From positions 404,388-468,387 of the forward strand of contig JAHLKC010000008.1 in assembly GCA_025449115.1 (NCBI GenBank): a stretch of DNA of 64,000 nt, read 5' to 3'. The translations under genes and the position numbers were made by a program. The DNA is from Chytridium lagenaria (Eukaryota; Chytridiomycota; Chytridiomycetes; Chytridiales; Chytridiaceae). Each line of letters starts with the position of its first letter. Position 1 is the first letter of the stretch. A model generated the notes under the pieces. That model did no database searches. It was not told the DNA's origin and was given only the letters and a program-made list of their open reading frames with translations. Shown piece by piece: positions 12,501 through 25,244 of this stretch.

Positions 12501-13792
12501 AAAATACCGATATGCTGTAGCGAAACGAATGAACTTGCTCTTAAATCTTAAATTAAAAGCGAGTCAAGAACTACAGGATATTGAATCAGCTTTCTTTTTC
12601 GAGCTTTTGGAGGCTATTCTTCCTTCCAGACTCACGCAGAATATGCTAGAGAATCCTATTTCATTTGGAAGGCTGTATTTGGAGCTCTTCGAGAGTAAGC
12701 TTCATCCGTTGTTGTTCTTGCATTTTCCTTTGTTTGTTACCTTTATTTTGTTACATTTGTTAAATCTAACTGTGTATTCAAGCTGTTACTGTAATTCACT
12801 TGGACATAACATCGTTCACCGTAATGTCCAGCAACATGCCGCCATCCGACCTTGTAGACCTTTTGGTAAGCTCTACGTATTATATATATTCCTTCTTCTA
12901 GCACTCGAACTAATCAGATTTTTACATAGAATATGCTGTTCACACGGTTTGATAAAATATGTCAAGGCCACAACGTGGAAAAAATACTTACCATCGGTGA
13001 CGCTTACGTTGCTATGCGCATGCCCAAATCTTTTAAAGGATCAAGGACACGCCATCTTGAGGGTCATCAAAAAATTCACCCTTCCCAAGGGCCAACCTCT
13101 GCTGGAGAACATCTCCACTACACGTCACAAAACGCCTCTGATGGTCCGAACCAAAGAAGCGAGAACCCGGGCGGAAATTCTACAGAGACAGTGAAGTGGG
13201 ACGAGAATGCTGAAGCTGCTATGGAGGCTTGCATTGCTGCTGTTGAGATGCAGGAGGCTCTTAAATCTATGATCATGACATGGTCTGAGGAGAGACCAGA
13301 AAGCGGGATCAACTCTGACCAAATAGGTAAACTTCGCGCTAGGATTGGTATACACACGGGACCTGCCTTTGGATGCTTAACAGGTGAAGTTTCGAGATAC
13401 TCGCGTTTAAGTTAACACTGTGTAGGTGGAGCTACAAAGATAAAGTACGAGCTTATGGGAGAGGCTATGGAAGTTTCTGAGCAGATTGAACGGATGGCAG
13501 AACCAGGAACAGTTCGATCATCCCTATCGACCATGTACCATGTTTTTCAAGGAATGGGACTTTTTTTGAATGAAATCATGGGATGGGAATGTCTACAAGC
13601 ATCTACATCATTCAAGGACGGCCAGGAGCTCATTTCTCAAAGGGAATTTCTTTCATCGCCCGACGCCCAAAAGGTCATCTTTCCACAGATAAACCTTGTT
13701 CTGTTCAAACTCATCCAGAGCCCAATACGGCAGTAATGGGTGCTGGCACCCATACATTATTCCTGTCCTTTGAAATAAAGAAGACGAAATGA
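9538..13792 (+). CDS. 12-TM class III adenylyl cyclase, paralogue B
   Basis: Same architecture as its upstream neighbour, 263 nt away on the same strand. N-terminal block EQWFSNDIIDKHTLYFPYDMEKVY; first TM bundle 9715-10340; domain 1 with EKIKTISSKGLL (10731, 10811), YDVYGDIVNT (about 11071-11100), ASRMQTLG (11160) and SVKGKGDM (about 11320); second TM bundle about 11940-12510; domain 2 with LDITSF (Asp 12803-12805), TIGDAYVAM (about 12992) and GEAMEVSEQI replacing the Asn/Arg motif. Domain 1 therefore supplies adenine-binding and transition-state residues, and domain 2 the metals. The ATG at 9538 aligns with the start of paralogue C. Frame breaks near 11890-11945, 12080-12110 and 13570 interrupt an otherwise well conserved protein; the end at 13792 is chosen because KGISFIARRPKG matches the tails of A (GLSFIARV) and C (GLAFVTRR). 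Either assembly indels or early decay; the first seems likelier. Confidence 0.82.
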
Positions 13793-13914
13793 GGTTATGA
13801 TCAACCAGGATTGGTTTTCAAAGGGTTTACCATCTCGGAAATCTTCAAGATCACCAGTGCCTCTGAAGAAAGTTGTAGGTTGATGCGCCTTGGGTACTCG
13901 GCAAACTGTAACAG

Positions 13915-16900
13915 ATGTACCGACCCCATGTTTCTTTACGAAAAATGAGTGAGGAAGTCGGCGACCTGCATGATAAAATATCCGAGGAGCTGTGGTTCTC
14001 GGATGATATTATTGATAGACATACCCTATACTTCCCAGCTACTATGGAAAGAATCTTTACGAGAGAGGTATGGTGGTCGCTTACTGTGGCCAAAGTTGAC
14101 GGTGTCTAGCATATTGGGTCAGAGGATTCGCAGCTTATATTGAGGAATGTCTTGTGTGTTGGGTTGGTTTATTATGCCATATCAGAAGCAGTGTCCACGA
14201 CAACGTTTTTAAGGGAGAAGAATACCAGTAACAGTATACCATCATATGTTCTGCAAGCGTTTATCTTCATCGTCACTGAAGTCGTGGGGTTCTGGAACCT
14301 CAAGCACTGTATCTTAAATTCCGAACGGTGGCGGCGGTTGCATTTAAGGGAAAGCGCGAATTATGTTCCTGTACCTCAGGGGATTGCTTATCTAAATCTC
14401 TTTGTCTATGCCTTTCGGTAAGAGCGGGAGTATTTTTTTCTGCGACTGATAGATGCGAAAGGAACGAGAATTATTGCTATATGGAGGAGTTTATGACGTG
14501 GCAGGTGGGGATTTTTTTCGCACGGGGAGTTAGGCTGATCATGAATTCGCTAGGTCTCCTCCATAGGATTTATTTATGTTCTTTCAGCCGCGATCATGGG
14601 ACTTGCTTTCAAGGTGACTATATCACTTTCCTAGCTTCTTTAACAATAAAAAGTTCCTCCCCGCCGTCTTCATGTCCGCCGCTATCTTCTCCATGGTGGC
14701 ATGGAGATGCGTCGTTCTTTTTGCCGCAGAAGCTAGTCCTGATTATTGGGTTCGATCGTTGAGCTTTATCATGCCCGCGTTTGTGGCATTCAGTATGAGA
14801 GTTCTTGCTTTTCTTCTGTTAACTTTTACCTAAGTTGTGAACCATTGGGCAATGTATGTGATCGAATATAGTTTTCGGAAACGCTTTATCACGAAAAAGA
14901 GACTCGAAATTGAAATGCGGAGACTGCAGGAGCGACATAAGGGGGTGGAAGGGATTTTAGAGTTGATTCTACCGACGGTATGCAATAATCTTAAGCTGGT
15001 TTTTTGCTTTGATGAAATATGAGATAAGGCTTAACGGCATACATTTGGTTTTAATAGGATGTCATTGGAAGACTTCAAGCCTCCAATTACAACTTCTCAG
15101 CTGTTGTCGACCGGTTCGAGACAGCCTTCTCTATCTTCATCGAATTCATCTCTAAAAAGGAGTTAGATTCGATGAAGCCCGAAGAAGCACTTCGGTGTTT
15201 GAACGTGTTTTTCAAGGGACTTGATTCCATATTGCAAGATTTTCCTGAAGTAGAAAAGATCAAGGTATTTTTTACTGGAGGAGGGCTTATTTTAATGAAG
15301 CAATTTTGTTAGACTATATCGAGTAAAGCGTTGCTGATTAGTTGCCCAAAAGGGGATGAAGAGGTCAAGAGACATGGGGATGCGATTACAAAGCTATGTT
15401 TTGAAGGCGATTGAGAGGTCGTTGCAGATGAGGAGGAATATCTCGGTGGGGATAGCTTTTGGCGAGATTGTTGCAGGTATGGATCTAGCGCGTGGTTTCA
15501 TGATACTTGTGATGTTTTCTTAAAAAATTTATCGTCTCATGATTTTTTACAGGAATTGTTGGAGTCCAACGCTTCTGTTACGATGTGTACGGCGATGTTG
15601 TAAAATACTTGTTAGTACCGGTTTTGGGGTTTTTTGAAACTATTTTGCTTTCGTATAAACTTACAATTCCATGTACAGCGAGTCGAATGCAAACATTAGG
15701 GATTCGACAATTTGCTCTCTGCACGGGCGAAGCATACCGTCAATTTTCCAAAGATACTCGTAAGCATATTCCTTAGCCTTAAAACCTAAGAAACTCTGCT
15801 AGAAACCCAGTGGAGAAGCGCCGGTGTCCACTTCGTCAAAGGCAAAGGCATGATGGAAGTCTACAGCGTCTCTAGTCCAAACAACCGCCGCAACACTGGT
15901 ATCGATCTCTCCTCCTCTGCTGAAACCATGCGCAGTCTCCCCTCATTTCTAGATCTGGAAACGAATGGGGCTCTTGAACCCTTTGACAGGCCTATTGAAA
16001 ATGAAGGCATGTTTGCGCTGAACGGGTCTCTCCCCATTACAAGCACGACGGATATTGATGTAGGGGATGCGGCTGTGCGTGCAGTGTTGACGGCGTTTAA
16101 TCCTGCCAATGGGGTGTTTGGGAGTCGACGGAACAGGATTACGCCTGTATCTGATACGATATCTGCGACGAATTTATCAAAGGCGTCAGTGTCGTTGACG
16201 GATTTTTTGGAGGTGTTTGATACAACGAAACCGGTGACAAAGGCATTTAGCCAGAAAAGGGAGAAGGAGAAATCGGTCTCGTCCATGACGATTGAGGCGG
16301 ATAAGACCGTGTGGCCTAGAAGAACGTCGATGACACCGCCCGGATGGCATAGGAGGACGTCGATGAACCCGACTTGGTTTAAAGTTCCTGGATTTGGGAT
16401 TGTGAAAGATGTGAAGAAACGGAAGGAGGGGGAGAAGAACGCATCTTATGCTGTGATGATGGCTGAGCCCACCATGACCAAGGCGGCGGGGTTTGAGACG
16501 CTCATTGAAGAGTTTTCGGACCCATGGAAGCATATAGGGTGGCTTTCGTTGGTGTTTACAGATCCGGATATTTGGAAACGGTATCGTCGATATCTTCGGA
16601 AAGACGAGGAACATCGATTGAGAACGTTGTTGTTGGAGGGGTGTCAGCGACGCTTATTTCATCCATAACTATTATAGTGGCGTCTCTGTATCTGCGTTAT
16701 GTGAATCACGATCGACCTTCCGATCTTATCAAAGCCCGCACTGGTAAAGTTGCAAGACAAGGATTGTTTGAATCATCGTCTACGGTGGGGATGTGGGTGT
16801 CGATATCGTTTTTTTTCGTGCAGATGGTGATATCGTGGCTGCATTATGGTATCATCCGTCACGCCGTGTCCTTGCATCGACACAAAGGAAAGTCACACCA

Positions 16901-19085
16901 TTAGGAAAACGCAAATACATCACAGGCACGAAATTCTTGAACGGATGGGCCTTGCATTTCATTAAAATCGTTACAGCTTTGGGCGTTCAGATCGGAGTGC
17001 AGGTCACTCCTTACGGCCAAATCTGGTTATCCCAACAAGCCGTTGTATGCCTCTTTCTCTCCTATGCTGCCAACATTGAGTATGATTTTTTGGAACCCGG
17101 GATGCCGTTTTATGCTGTGGCTGCCACGATTGTTGTTTTGACAATGATACCAAACATAGCGTTTTTTATGTGTGGGATGTCGACGATTCAGGATATGATG
17201 AGGATTGTGTGGATGATTACTATTGTGTTGGGGGGAAGTATCGACATGCGCTTGCGAGACGGGGGAATTTTTTGTTGCATATTACGTTGATGAAGAGCAG
17301 GGAGTTGCAGGATTTGGAGTCAGAGTTTATCTTTCAGTTGCTTGGTGCGATTTTGCCGGCGAGAGCGATTGATTATATGTTGATCAATTCGGAATCCGGC
17401 GGGGAAGTCGTATTTGGAGAGTTTTGAATGTGAGTGTTTTTTTTTTTTTTTTTTTTAAAAAAAATATCATGTTATGATTTCTCTTTTGTCAAGCGGTGAG
17501 GTGGAACAGCCTTGGATATAATTGTTGTTTTGTTCACTAATGTTTGTATTTTTTTTAGGCGTCACTGTTATTCATATGGACGTCACTTCATTCACGGTGC
17601 TTTCAAGTATGATGCGACCAGAGGACGTGATCGCTCTTTTGGTCGGTTCATGTTCTAATTATTTTATTTATTTTTGTTTTTTTGTGTTTTGCTTGCATGT
17701 AACTTACCTATGTGCACATATAGAATATTCTCTTTACTCAATTTGACGAGATCTGCAACTCTCACGACGTCGAAAAGATTCTCACCATCGGTGACGCCTA
17801 CGTTGCCATGCGTATCCCGCAATCCAACACTATCAAAATGTCCGAAACCATCCCTGGAACGCGCAACTTACATCCCATAAAATCCATGATACTTCCAACA
17901 AAACGCCGAATCACCTTTCCACAGACCTTTTTAATCTAAAACCCACCTTCACAGCCGCGTTGGATGAAGCGACAAAGTTTGAGACATGCCCGCCTGAGTA
18001 TCATCGACGGGAGAACCTGTTGAATATACCAAAGATGCCGTGGAGTGGGACGACGGGAACGGGGGGGAGACGAAAATCAGCGTCTGATATCATGGTTCCC
18101 ACAGCACAGAAGACGGGACATGAAGAAGGAGGGGAATCGAGCGCACAATCCAGCGACGAGGATTCAGATGGGAAAGTGAATCGAAGGACAAGTTTAGGGC
18201 TGGGTAGTAGTAAAACCCACGTCGAGTTCGCGAGTGTTTCCAACGTCTCAAGGAGGAGAGGCATTGGGCAAGTCTGTGCGTGCTCCTGCGATGGCTGGGA
18301 AAGGGGATGTGAGGATTGGACCGGATTGTGGAAGCTGCTGGGGAGGCTTGTAGAGCTGCGCTGGAGATGCAAGAGGCTGTCAGGAATCTTGTGATGAGTT
18401 GGAGGATTTAGGAGCGAGAGGAAGAGTGGATTTTCCTTTTGTAGCGCAGTTGGCGGGACGGGAAGATGGGAAGGAGGCGTTGGATTTGTTGATGAAGTTG
18501 AAGGTGAGGATTGGGGTGCATTCCGGAACGGCGTTTGGATGTTTGACTGGTGAGTTGTTTTTCTTCTTTGACTTAATTTCGTTTTTACTTTCGTTGAATT
18601 CAACAATAAGACTTTCTAACGAGACGTTTATTTTTTCGGCATTTTTCTTTTCTCAAAGGCGGTACCACAAAAATCAAGTATGAGGTTGTAGGTGAAGCCA
18701 TGGACGTTGCTGAGACCATGGAGCAAAGAGCGACACCAGGAACGTGCGAGTGTCACGCACAACCATGAACTTGATTGTGCAAAGACCGCGGTCCACCCCA
18801 TCTCAACATATTCTCCACTGACAATGCGCCATTAGGTGATCCTATGGAAGACGAAGATGGTACGTTACAGAGGCGCCACCTGAGCAAGGGCTCGCGTTTG
18901 TGACGAGACGGAGTAGTGATGGTTGGGTGTCTTTTGAGTTGAGAACGAGGAGGGAGGAGACGGCAAAGCGTCAACCAACCTCGGAAGTGGTAGGGCGATC
19001 CGAGAGTATATATAGGAAAGAAAGAGACGCTGTACGCGAGGGCAAAGTGATGATGCAGAGGGTGTGTTTCGAGGACCCCAATTGA
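13915..19085 (+). CDS. 12-TM class III adenylyl cyclase, paralogue C
   Basis: Third tandem copy, starting 122 nt after B. N-terminal block SEELWFSDDIIDRHTLYFPATMERIF; first TM bundle about 14140-14830; domain 1 with EKIKTISSKALL (about 15252/15313), RFCYDVYGDVV (about 15573), ASRMQTLG (about 15679) and VKGKGMMEVY (about 15836); linker; second TM bundle 16640-17230; domain 2 with MDVTSF (about 17576), TIGDAYVAMR (about 17785), VRIGVHSGTAFGCLTG and GEAMDVAETM in place of Asn/Arg. The first acidic position of domain 1 is Glu (FIEF) where A and B have Asp. The linker (15850-16500) is long, Ser/Thr-rich and unlike A and B except for the VGDxAxRxxL motif. Frame breaks near 15405, 15605, 16640, 16890, 17232, 18400 and 18750, most at G or A runs. 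The tail (to 19085) is longer and more basic than in A. Confidence 0.82.
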
Positions 19086-20125
19086 TAGTAAAATCATGAG
19101 ATTACTGTGTAAACAAACGAAATCAATCTTTTCTTTTTTTATCACTTTCTCGACTTTTGACTCACAATTAACCGATTGAGGGGTTCTTATTACCGCTCAG
19201 TTCCAAGGTTTTTAAACTACAAATAAGCCAGTGACTTTAGCGCCATTAAAGCTATAAAAAATGATTCGCCCATCTCCGCTTTGAACCCCACGTCCCTTTC
19301 CTCGATCCTTCCTCCAATGTGGCCGGCACCTCCGCTTGTTCAATCCAATTCATTCATTAATAAAACGTATTACCGAATACCGGCTCAACCCAGGACGTTG
19401 ATGCCTAAATTTCTTTCCCGAGTTCTAGGCCTCCATATTTCTAAATGTGGTTCCGAAAAAGGGGGAAAAGGCGCTTGTGTAATTATAAAAAGAACCGGCG
19501 GAAGATTGTGCAATTAAATTCCCGAATCTATTATGTGTCAAGGTTGAAACCTTTTTAAATTATTTAGTATTTGATGCAATGGTAATTGGTAAATGAGGGA
19601 TGACTCATTGCTCGTTGTGATCCACTCCTCCAGGCTTTTACTGATCGACGAGTTGAAACCTCTGTTAACCGTCCTGCTGTCTTCCTTGTCCTCCTCCTCC
19701 TCTCTCTCTTCTCTTGTCTGTTTTCTATAAATAGATCATTTAATAGTGTATCACCCATTATTATTATTATTATTATTATTATTCAATAAATAGAAAAAGA
19801 CAAAAGAATGATTTTTATTATTATTTAATTGTACATAATAACTAAAATATTATTATATAATTATTACTATTACTTATTATTATTATTTAGAATTAGAATT
19901 AGAATTAGAATTCGTTTAATTAATTATTAAATAAGCGGAGGAATTGATTTTACCAGCAGCAGCTGCATCAAAAGAAGACCTTGTCGAAGGAACGGCTCTG
20001 AGTACAGCAGTTCTGCGGACTTCTGTCGTTGCCAGAGGGCTTGCGTGAGCCAGCCCGGGTTGAGAAGAAGGCTTTGCGTTGTCGGGCGTTAGTTAGATTG
20101 AGCGGTTATCTTTGTTGCCGTTAAC
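19086..20125. other. AT-rich intergenic region with microsatellites
   Basis: No gene seen. It holds a (TTA)n run at about 19757-19785 and a (TTAGAA)n-like run at about 19887-19912. The latter is not the fungal telomere repeat TTAGGG. The short leader just before 20126 is more mixed in composition. Confidence 0.5.
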
Positions 20126-23100
20126 ATGGCTGCGAAACGCTCTTCGATGAAGGCTATGCCGATGGGATCCTTTATGTTAAAAACTTACCGCCCCAAACCC
20201 TCGGAAAACGTAAGATCTTACTCGTTTCCTTTCACTTCTCAATTTCCTTGTCTGCACCGTCACGCTCTATTTTGCTAGACCACAGTCACTTTGATATTTG
20301 AGTCGAGATGTTTTCTGATGTAATTGGGGGATGGGAATTTACGGATACTGATGGCAGATACTGATTTCTAATTGACTGTTTACATAAGACTTCGTCGGCG
20401 AGTTAGATACATCACTAATGAAAACTATCTTTTCTGACTCCATCTGCTTGTTGTTTGAACATAAAACCCATTCATCGACCCACCCCATTGACTGGTCAGA
20501 AAAAGATACTGATCAGATACCATTAGATTTGCGATAACTGTCGGACAAAGAAACTTAAATGCGACGGCTCACATCGACTTTGCGAGCGGCGCAAGAACGC
20601 AACAGATCCTCCGCCTCCCGGAAGACGAAATGGTCGAAAACTCATAGAGCGATCACATACCTCTGGAGCTCATGCCGGAAATGCTTCCCACAGGGAGCAC
20701 GCTGCATCCCGATCACGGAAGGATTGACAATGAGAGTGGAGTGGATGAAGATATGGAGCCTCGAGGATACCATGATGAATCGAGAATGTCGCATTCAGTG
20801 TCGTCGGCCTCTACCACCCATACTTTGGCGGGTTCAAAATCGCATCCTGGATCGTGTGCCTCGTCAGCGAATTTTGCTGAACACGCGCATCATCACCATG
20901 GCCGTGTCTTTGAAGCACACGAATGGCGACCTACACCACTCTCCGCCCAGTCGTCCACATCAACGCTCAATTTGCCAAACTCGAATACACCTGTCTCAAT
21001 TTCTGGCTCTGGACAACAGCCACACAATGACCATGAGGATGAAGTAGTGATGAGGTCGGAGGAATATCGGGGCACAACCCATCCGCTGTTCAGCCATATT
21101 ACACCGGAAATCATGGCTATAACTACCCTTATACTCCCAGCCACGGCCATTACCACAGTTACCACGAATCTGACGTTGTGCCGGACCACGACCAAGACCC
21201 TCCTCCATATTACCCCATGCCCGCCGCATCTTTCACCCGTCCCTCTTTCGATCCCTCGTCGATATTTTGACACAAATCAACCGCTCCTTTGTCTTTGACG
21301 AACGCACTTCCACACAACACAATCAGCTCTCACCAAAATCCTGCAAAACGTCAACGCATCTCATCATCCGCATTCCTACGTTCCTCCTCAGCATCCACAT
21401 TCGCCATTCACCCTGTCAACACTCTCCCCACAGCTGATCTCAGACCTTGGTCAACCACCACAAATTTACCCCGTCCACCTTTTACCTCCAACAAATTCAT
21501 CCCACTCGGACGATATGCCTCCATTCTTTGTCTCAGCATCCAAACCCACATCCTCCACATCCGCCTCATCCGCTTCCGTCGCCATGTCCAACCCCACAGC
21601 CACCTCTTCAACCTCATCAGAAGACCCTAACCCTGTGATACGGGAATGGGTTCCACTCACTGACCCGTCGTCCCTGTTTCCTGTCCAGCCAAACGTTCTC
21701 AGAGCATCCCCTTTTGGCTCGGAAGCGTCGGACCGGTCGTCGTCGACTGCACCGTCGTCTTCGTTGAGGTCGAGTAGCGTTGAGGATGATGGGGATGTGG
21801 AGTGGATGATTTTGGAGAGGTTTTTGGGAAGTAAGGCTGAGAGTATTATTGAGGTTGTGGACCGGGAATCATTTTTGAGGAAATTGGAAACGAGGTTACC
21901 GGTTTTAAGGTACAAAGATTATTCTTGTTCGTTTTTTTTTTTGTTTTTTTTAAACTTTCCTTCCTATTTTAAGAAAGGCCTTTTTTTCTCATTCGTTCCT
22001 TATTTTTCGTTTTGTTTGTTTACTAAAAACTGATAACATTGGGGGTTTTTTGTTTTTTGTTTTTTGTTTTTGTTTTTTTTTTAGATACGCTGTCTGTGCT
22101 TACGCTGCACATCATTCATACCCCAAAGCTCCATACCATGTCGCGCGAAAATATTACATGAAAGCACGAGACCTCGCCAAAGCCTCAATTGGCAAACCTT
22201 CATTCCAAGCCCTTCAATCGCTCATTCTTTTACGAGCTTTATCGATGGGTACATTGTCCATCTTTTTTTTTCCCCGCACCGAATCCTCTGCTAACGTCTT
22301 TTAGCTATGTCGGATAATATGCATGGATTTTTTTTCTTGGAGGCTGCGTTGAAGATGGTGAGGAAGTTTTTTTTGGGGGAGTATGGAGCTGACTTTTTTT
22401 TTTTTTTTTTTTTGGTTGATAGTCGTCACAGTTGGAGCTTAAAGTGACTTGGACGGATGGAAGGCTGGAGATATCGTCGAGTCGGGAGTTGGAAGATGAT
22501 GTGGATTTAAAGGAGTTGAGGAAGTGTTGGATGGCTTGCTATTTTCATGATAGAAGTGGGTCTTGCCTCTTATTTTTTTTGTCTTGTATTTCAATTCCTT
22601 TTTTAAGTACAGGTTTTGCCAATTTGATCGGTTATTATTTTTTCTTTTATGGTTTCTGGCAAATTTAACAGACGGTTTTTTTTTTTTCTTCAAGTGGGAG
22701 CAATCGCATCCGGTCAACCGCATTTCCTTCCCGTCATCGGCGGCCTTCACGACGAGGCTATCTTGGATGCTGGTTCACCAGTAGATCTAGACTCCACCTC
22801 TTCCTCTACCACCCCACAACCCACGCTCCAGGACATCCCCGGCGTCTCCCCATCTCACTCCACCACCTCCGCCACACCAACAGCAAACCCCAGCCCAACC
22901 CCAAAAAGCGACCCCGACCCCCTCGACCACCTCATGAAACTCCTCGACATTGCCTTCCAGATCCACCGTGCCGCCAAAAAGCCCATTACCTGTGAACAAG
23001 AACTCCGCGATCGCTGGCACCACCTCGAAAGCGCCGAAGCCGCTCTTTCCTCATGGGCTTTTGGCGTCCCCGTCTGGATGCTCTCCGAACCCACTCTAGA

Positions 23101-24026
23101 CTGGTGTCTCCAAACCTTCAACTCGTCAAGCGACACCCCCATCCCATGGTCAGCCCTCACCGTTCTCTTCTTGTACCACTCCCTCCGGTGTTTTCTGCAT
23201 CGACCGCGGTTATCCCTTGAAGCTGCCTTGACGGATGCTGCGGGTGGTGTGGGGGGACTTGGGTTTGGAGGACATACGGATCAGAGTATTGTGAGGAAGT
23301 TGGAGGCGTTGGGGATTCCTGGGGCGGTGGAGGTGACTGCGGAAAGCGCGTTTGTGGTTGCGAGGACGGTGGCGAAGATTTTGTTGGCGGATCCGGGGGT
23401 TAGGGATATGAATCCGCCGATGGCGTTTTGTTTGACGACGGTTAGCATTGGATTGGGGGTAAGTCTTTTTTTATATTTAAAGCGAGCGTCTGCCTTTGCG
23501 CTTTTTTATATCCACATGGTGCTGCGTAGGGGCACGTGGGGCCTTTTTGGTGGAAGCGTAAATGTGTTAAATGCACAAAACATGTTTCCGCCCTCCCCCC
23601 CCTTGATTTTAATGCTTTATTTTCTTTTATGTCTCAAACCATTTATTTTTTGTTCCATTTGATTTGTTTGCCAAGCCTGATCTAACACCATCTCTTTCTC
23701 CCGTCAAGGATCTCGCCAAACGCCGCGGCACCTACCTCCTCGCCGCCGGCGGCATGGGAGGATGGAAGAGCCCCCCACAACCGCGTCCCATCAAGGACGA
23801 GCCGACTCAAGGCAAATACAGCCGGCTTCTTGCTCATACCAATCCTGGGATGAGTCCTGGACCTGAAGGACTCGGGGAATGCCTTGAAGGTGTTGAGGCT
23901 GTGCTTGCTGTGATGAGGAATTTATTGCCTTATTGGAATGTCATGCAGTTTGTGATGTTGTTGGAGGGGATTATGGCGAATGTGAGAAAGTGGGAGGATG
24001 ATGTTGTGGCGAGGATGAGGGGGTAG
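20126..24026 (+). CDS. Zn2Cys6-type fungal transcription factor with MHR domain
   Basis: Nuclear DNA-binding regulator. Exon 1 (20126-20209) encodes a basic leader. Exon 2 starts at 20527 with CDNCRTKKLKCDGSHRLC, the first four cysteines of a zinc cluster; the expected fifth Cys is Arg (CGC instead of TGC) and no sixth Cys follows in frame. A His/Tyr/Ser/Pro-rich disordered region follows (20680-21750), then the middle homology region in several short exons: YAVCAYAAHHSYPKA (22085-), MHGFFFLEAALKM, LRKCWMACYFHDR (the LWWACYxxDR-like signature) and FLYHSLRCFLHRP (about 23170). Last exon ends at 24026. Several one-base frame breaks occur (about 20600-20640, 21060-21090, 21265), so the disordered part must be read in alternating frames. 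The target genes are unknown. Confidence 0.75.
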
Positions 24027-24470
24027 GGTTTTGGTATGAGGGTGGGAGGGGTGTTCTCAAGTTTTTTTTGAGGGGGGAAGAAGGAGAAGGGGGGTTGGAG
24101 GGGTATTGTGCTTTTTCTTATAAAAATTAACACTTGGTTCTTTTATTATTATTTTTTTTTTTTGTTTCTGCAAGTTTGTGTTTCTTGTATCGTACGTCTT
24201 GCTAAACATATCAACTCACGCGCGTTTTTTTATTACATTTTTCGTACGGACTTGACGTCCTTATCGTCTGAATTTTTTGACCATCGATGACGACTCTTTA
24301 TCGTTTGCTTTTTTTAGAAAAATCTAAGTGAACCCCTCACGGGTAACTTGTCAACCATGTACATAAATATGACGCATCATGACAACCCTAATACTTCAAT
24401 CCTATAAAAATGGTTTGGTCGCCATATAAAAGACATCTGTAACCCCACCCTCTGTAACATACATTAAACC
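24027..24470. promoter_or_regulatory. intergenic region with two TATA boxes
   Basis: T-rich 3' region of the transcription factor gene, then TATAAAAA at 24403-24410 and TATAAAAG at 24425-24432, 61 and 39 nt before the ATG at 24471. Confidence 0.4.
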
Positions 24471-25244
24471 ATGGCTGCAACACATATCACCGACCCATTT
24501 GTCGATGACGATGGTCGTGAAGAAACACGCATCATGTACGATCTCACAGACATTGAAGTAGATCCAGGGATTCGACGGATCATCTGCATTGCCATCGACG
24601 AAAGTGGTAAGAAAAACATCACACGAAGACTTAAGAGATTTCAACTAAAAAGTCACCTTTCTTCTTTTTTAAGAGCAATCGAAATATGCTTTCGAATGGA
24701 CGCTTGATCACTTGATCGTGCCTACAAAAGTACACGGAGATGAGGATTTAATTGTGTTAACACGTGAGTTCATCTTCTCCTTCAAACGCTTACCATTCCA
24801 CCAATCCATAACATTTATGAAATAGACTGCTACAAACCCAACCCACCTCACCCACCCCCCTACCTCCTCAAATCCCTCCTCCAACGTCTCCACGCCCACA
24901 TCCCCTCCCACCCCCACATCCACGCTCTCCATCTCAAAGGCGACCCCCGAACCCTCCTCCCAACCCTCCTCACGCTCTACGCGACACCCCTTCAACCCCT
25001 CCTCTCTCCCCACAAATCACCGTGCACACGCACAACACGCTGAGGATCCCTGAAAACGTGTCGACCAGGGCCATGGATGGGATTTGGGGGGAAGAAGGGG
25101 GGATGAAGAGTGGGGAGAAGAGTGTGGACGGTTGTTGTGGGGAGACGGGGGAGACGGACGGGGAAGAGCGTTGGAGAGTTTGTGGCGTTGCATGCGCCAA
25201 ATGGATGTGCGGTTGTGATTGTGAGGAGGAAGGAGGTGAAATAA
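24471..25244 (+). CDS. universal stress protein (Usp/UspA-like) family protein
   Basis: Small cytosolic nucleotide-binding fold. Exon 1 (24471-about 24606) reads RRIICIAIDESG, the first beta strand of the fold. Exon 2 continues QSKYAFEWTLDHLIVP...DLIVLT, the typical 'Ser-xx-Ala-xx-Trp-Ala-xx-His-Leu' helix and second strand. Exon 3 has a Pro/His-rich stretch, then HALHLKGDPRTLL, the GDPR..L motif before strand 4. The end reads VVVGRRGRRTGKSVGEFVAL then APNGCAVVIV, a glycine loop and last strand, with stop at 25242-25244. This loop is shorter than the usual G-2x-G-9x-G, so ATP binding is uncertain. A one-base frame break sits near 25130 (extra G). The stretch between the GDPR motif and the glycine loop has no clear counterpart. 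Confidence 0.6.

Noticed and set aside
19887..19912. TTAGAA repeats resembling telomere sequence
   Set aside because: The unit is not TTAGGG, the run is short and genes continue on both sides.
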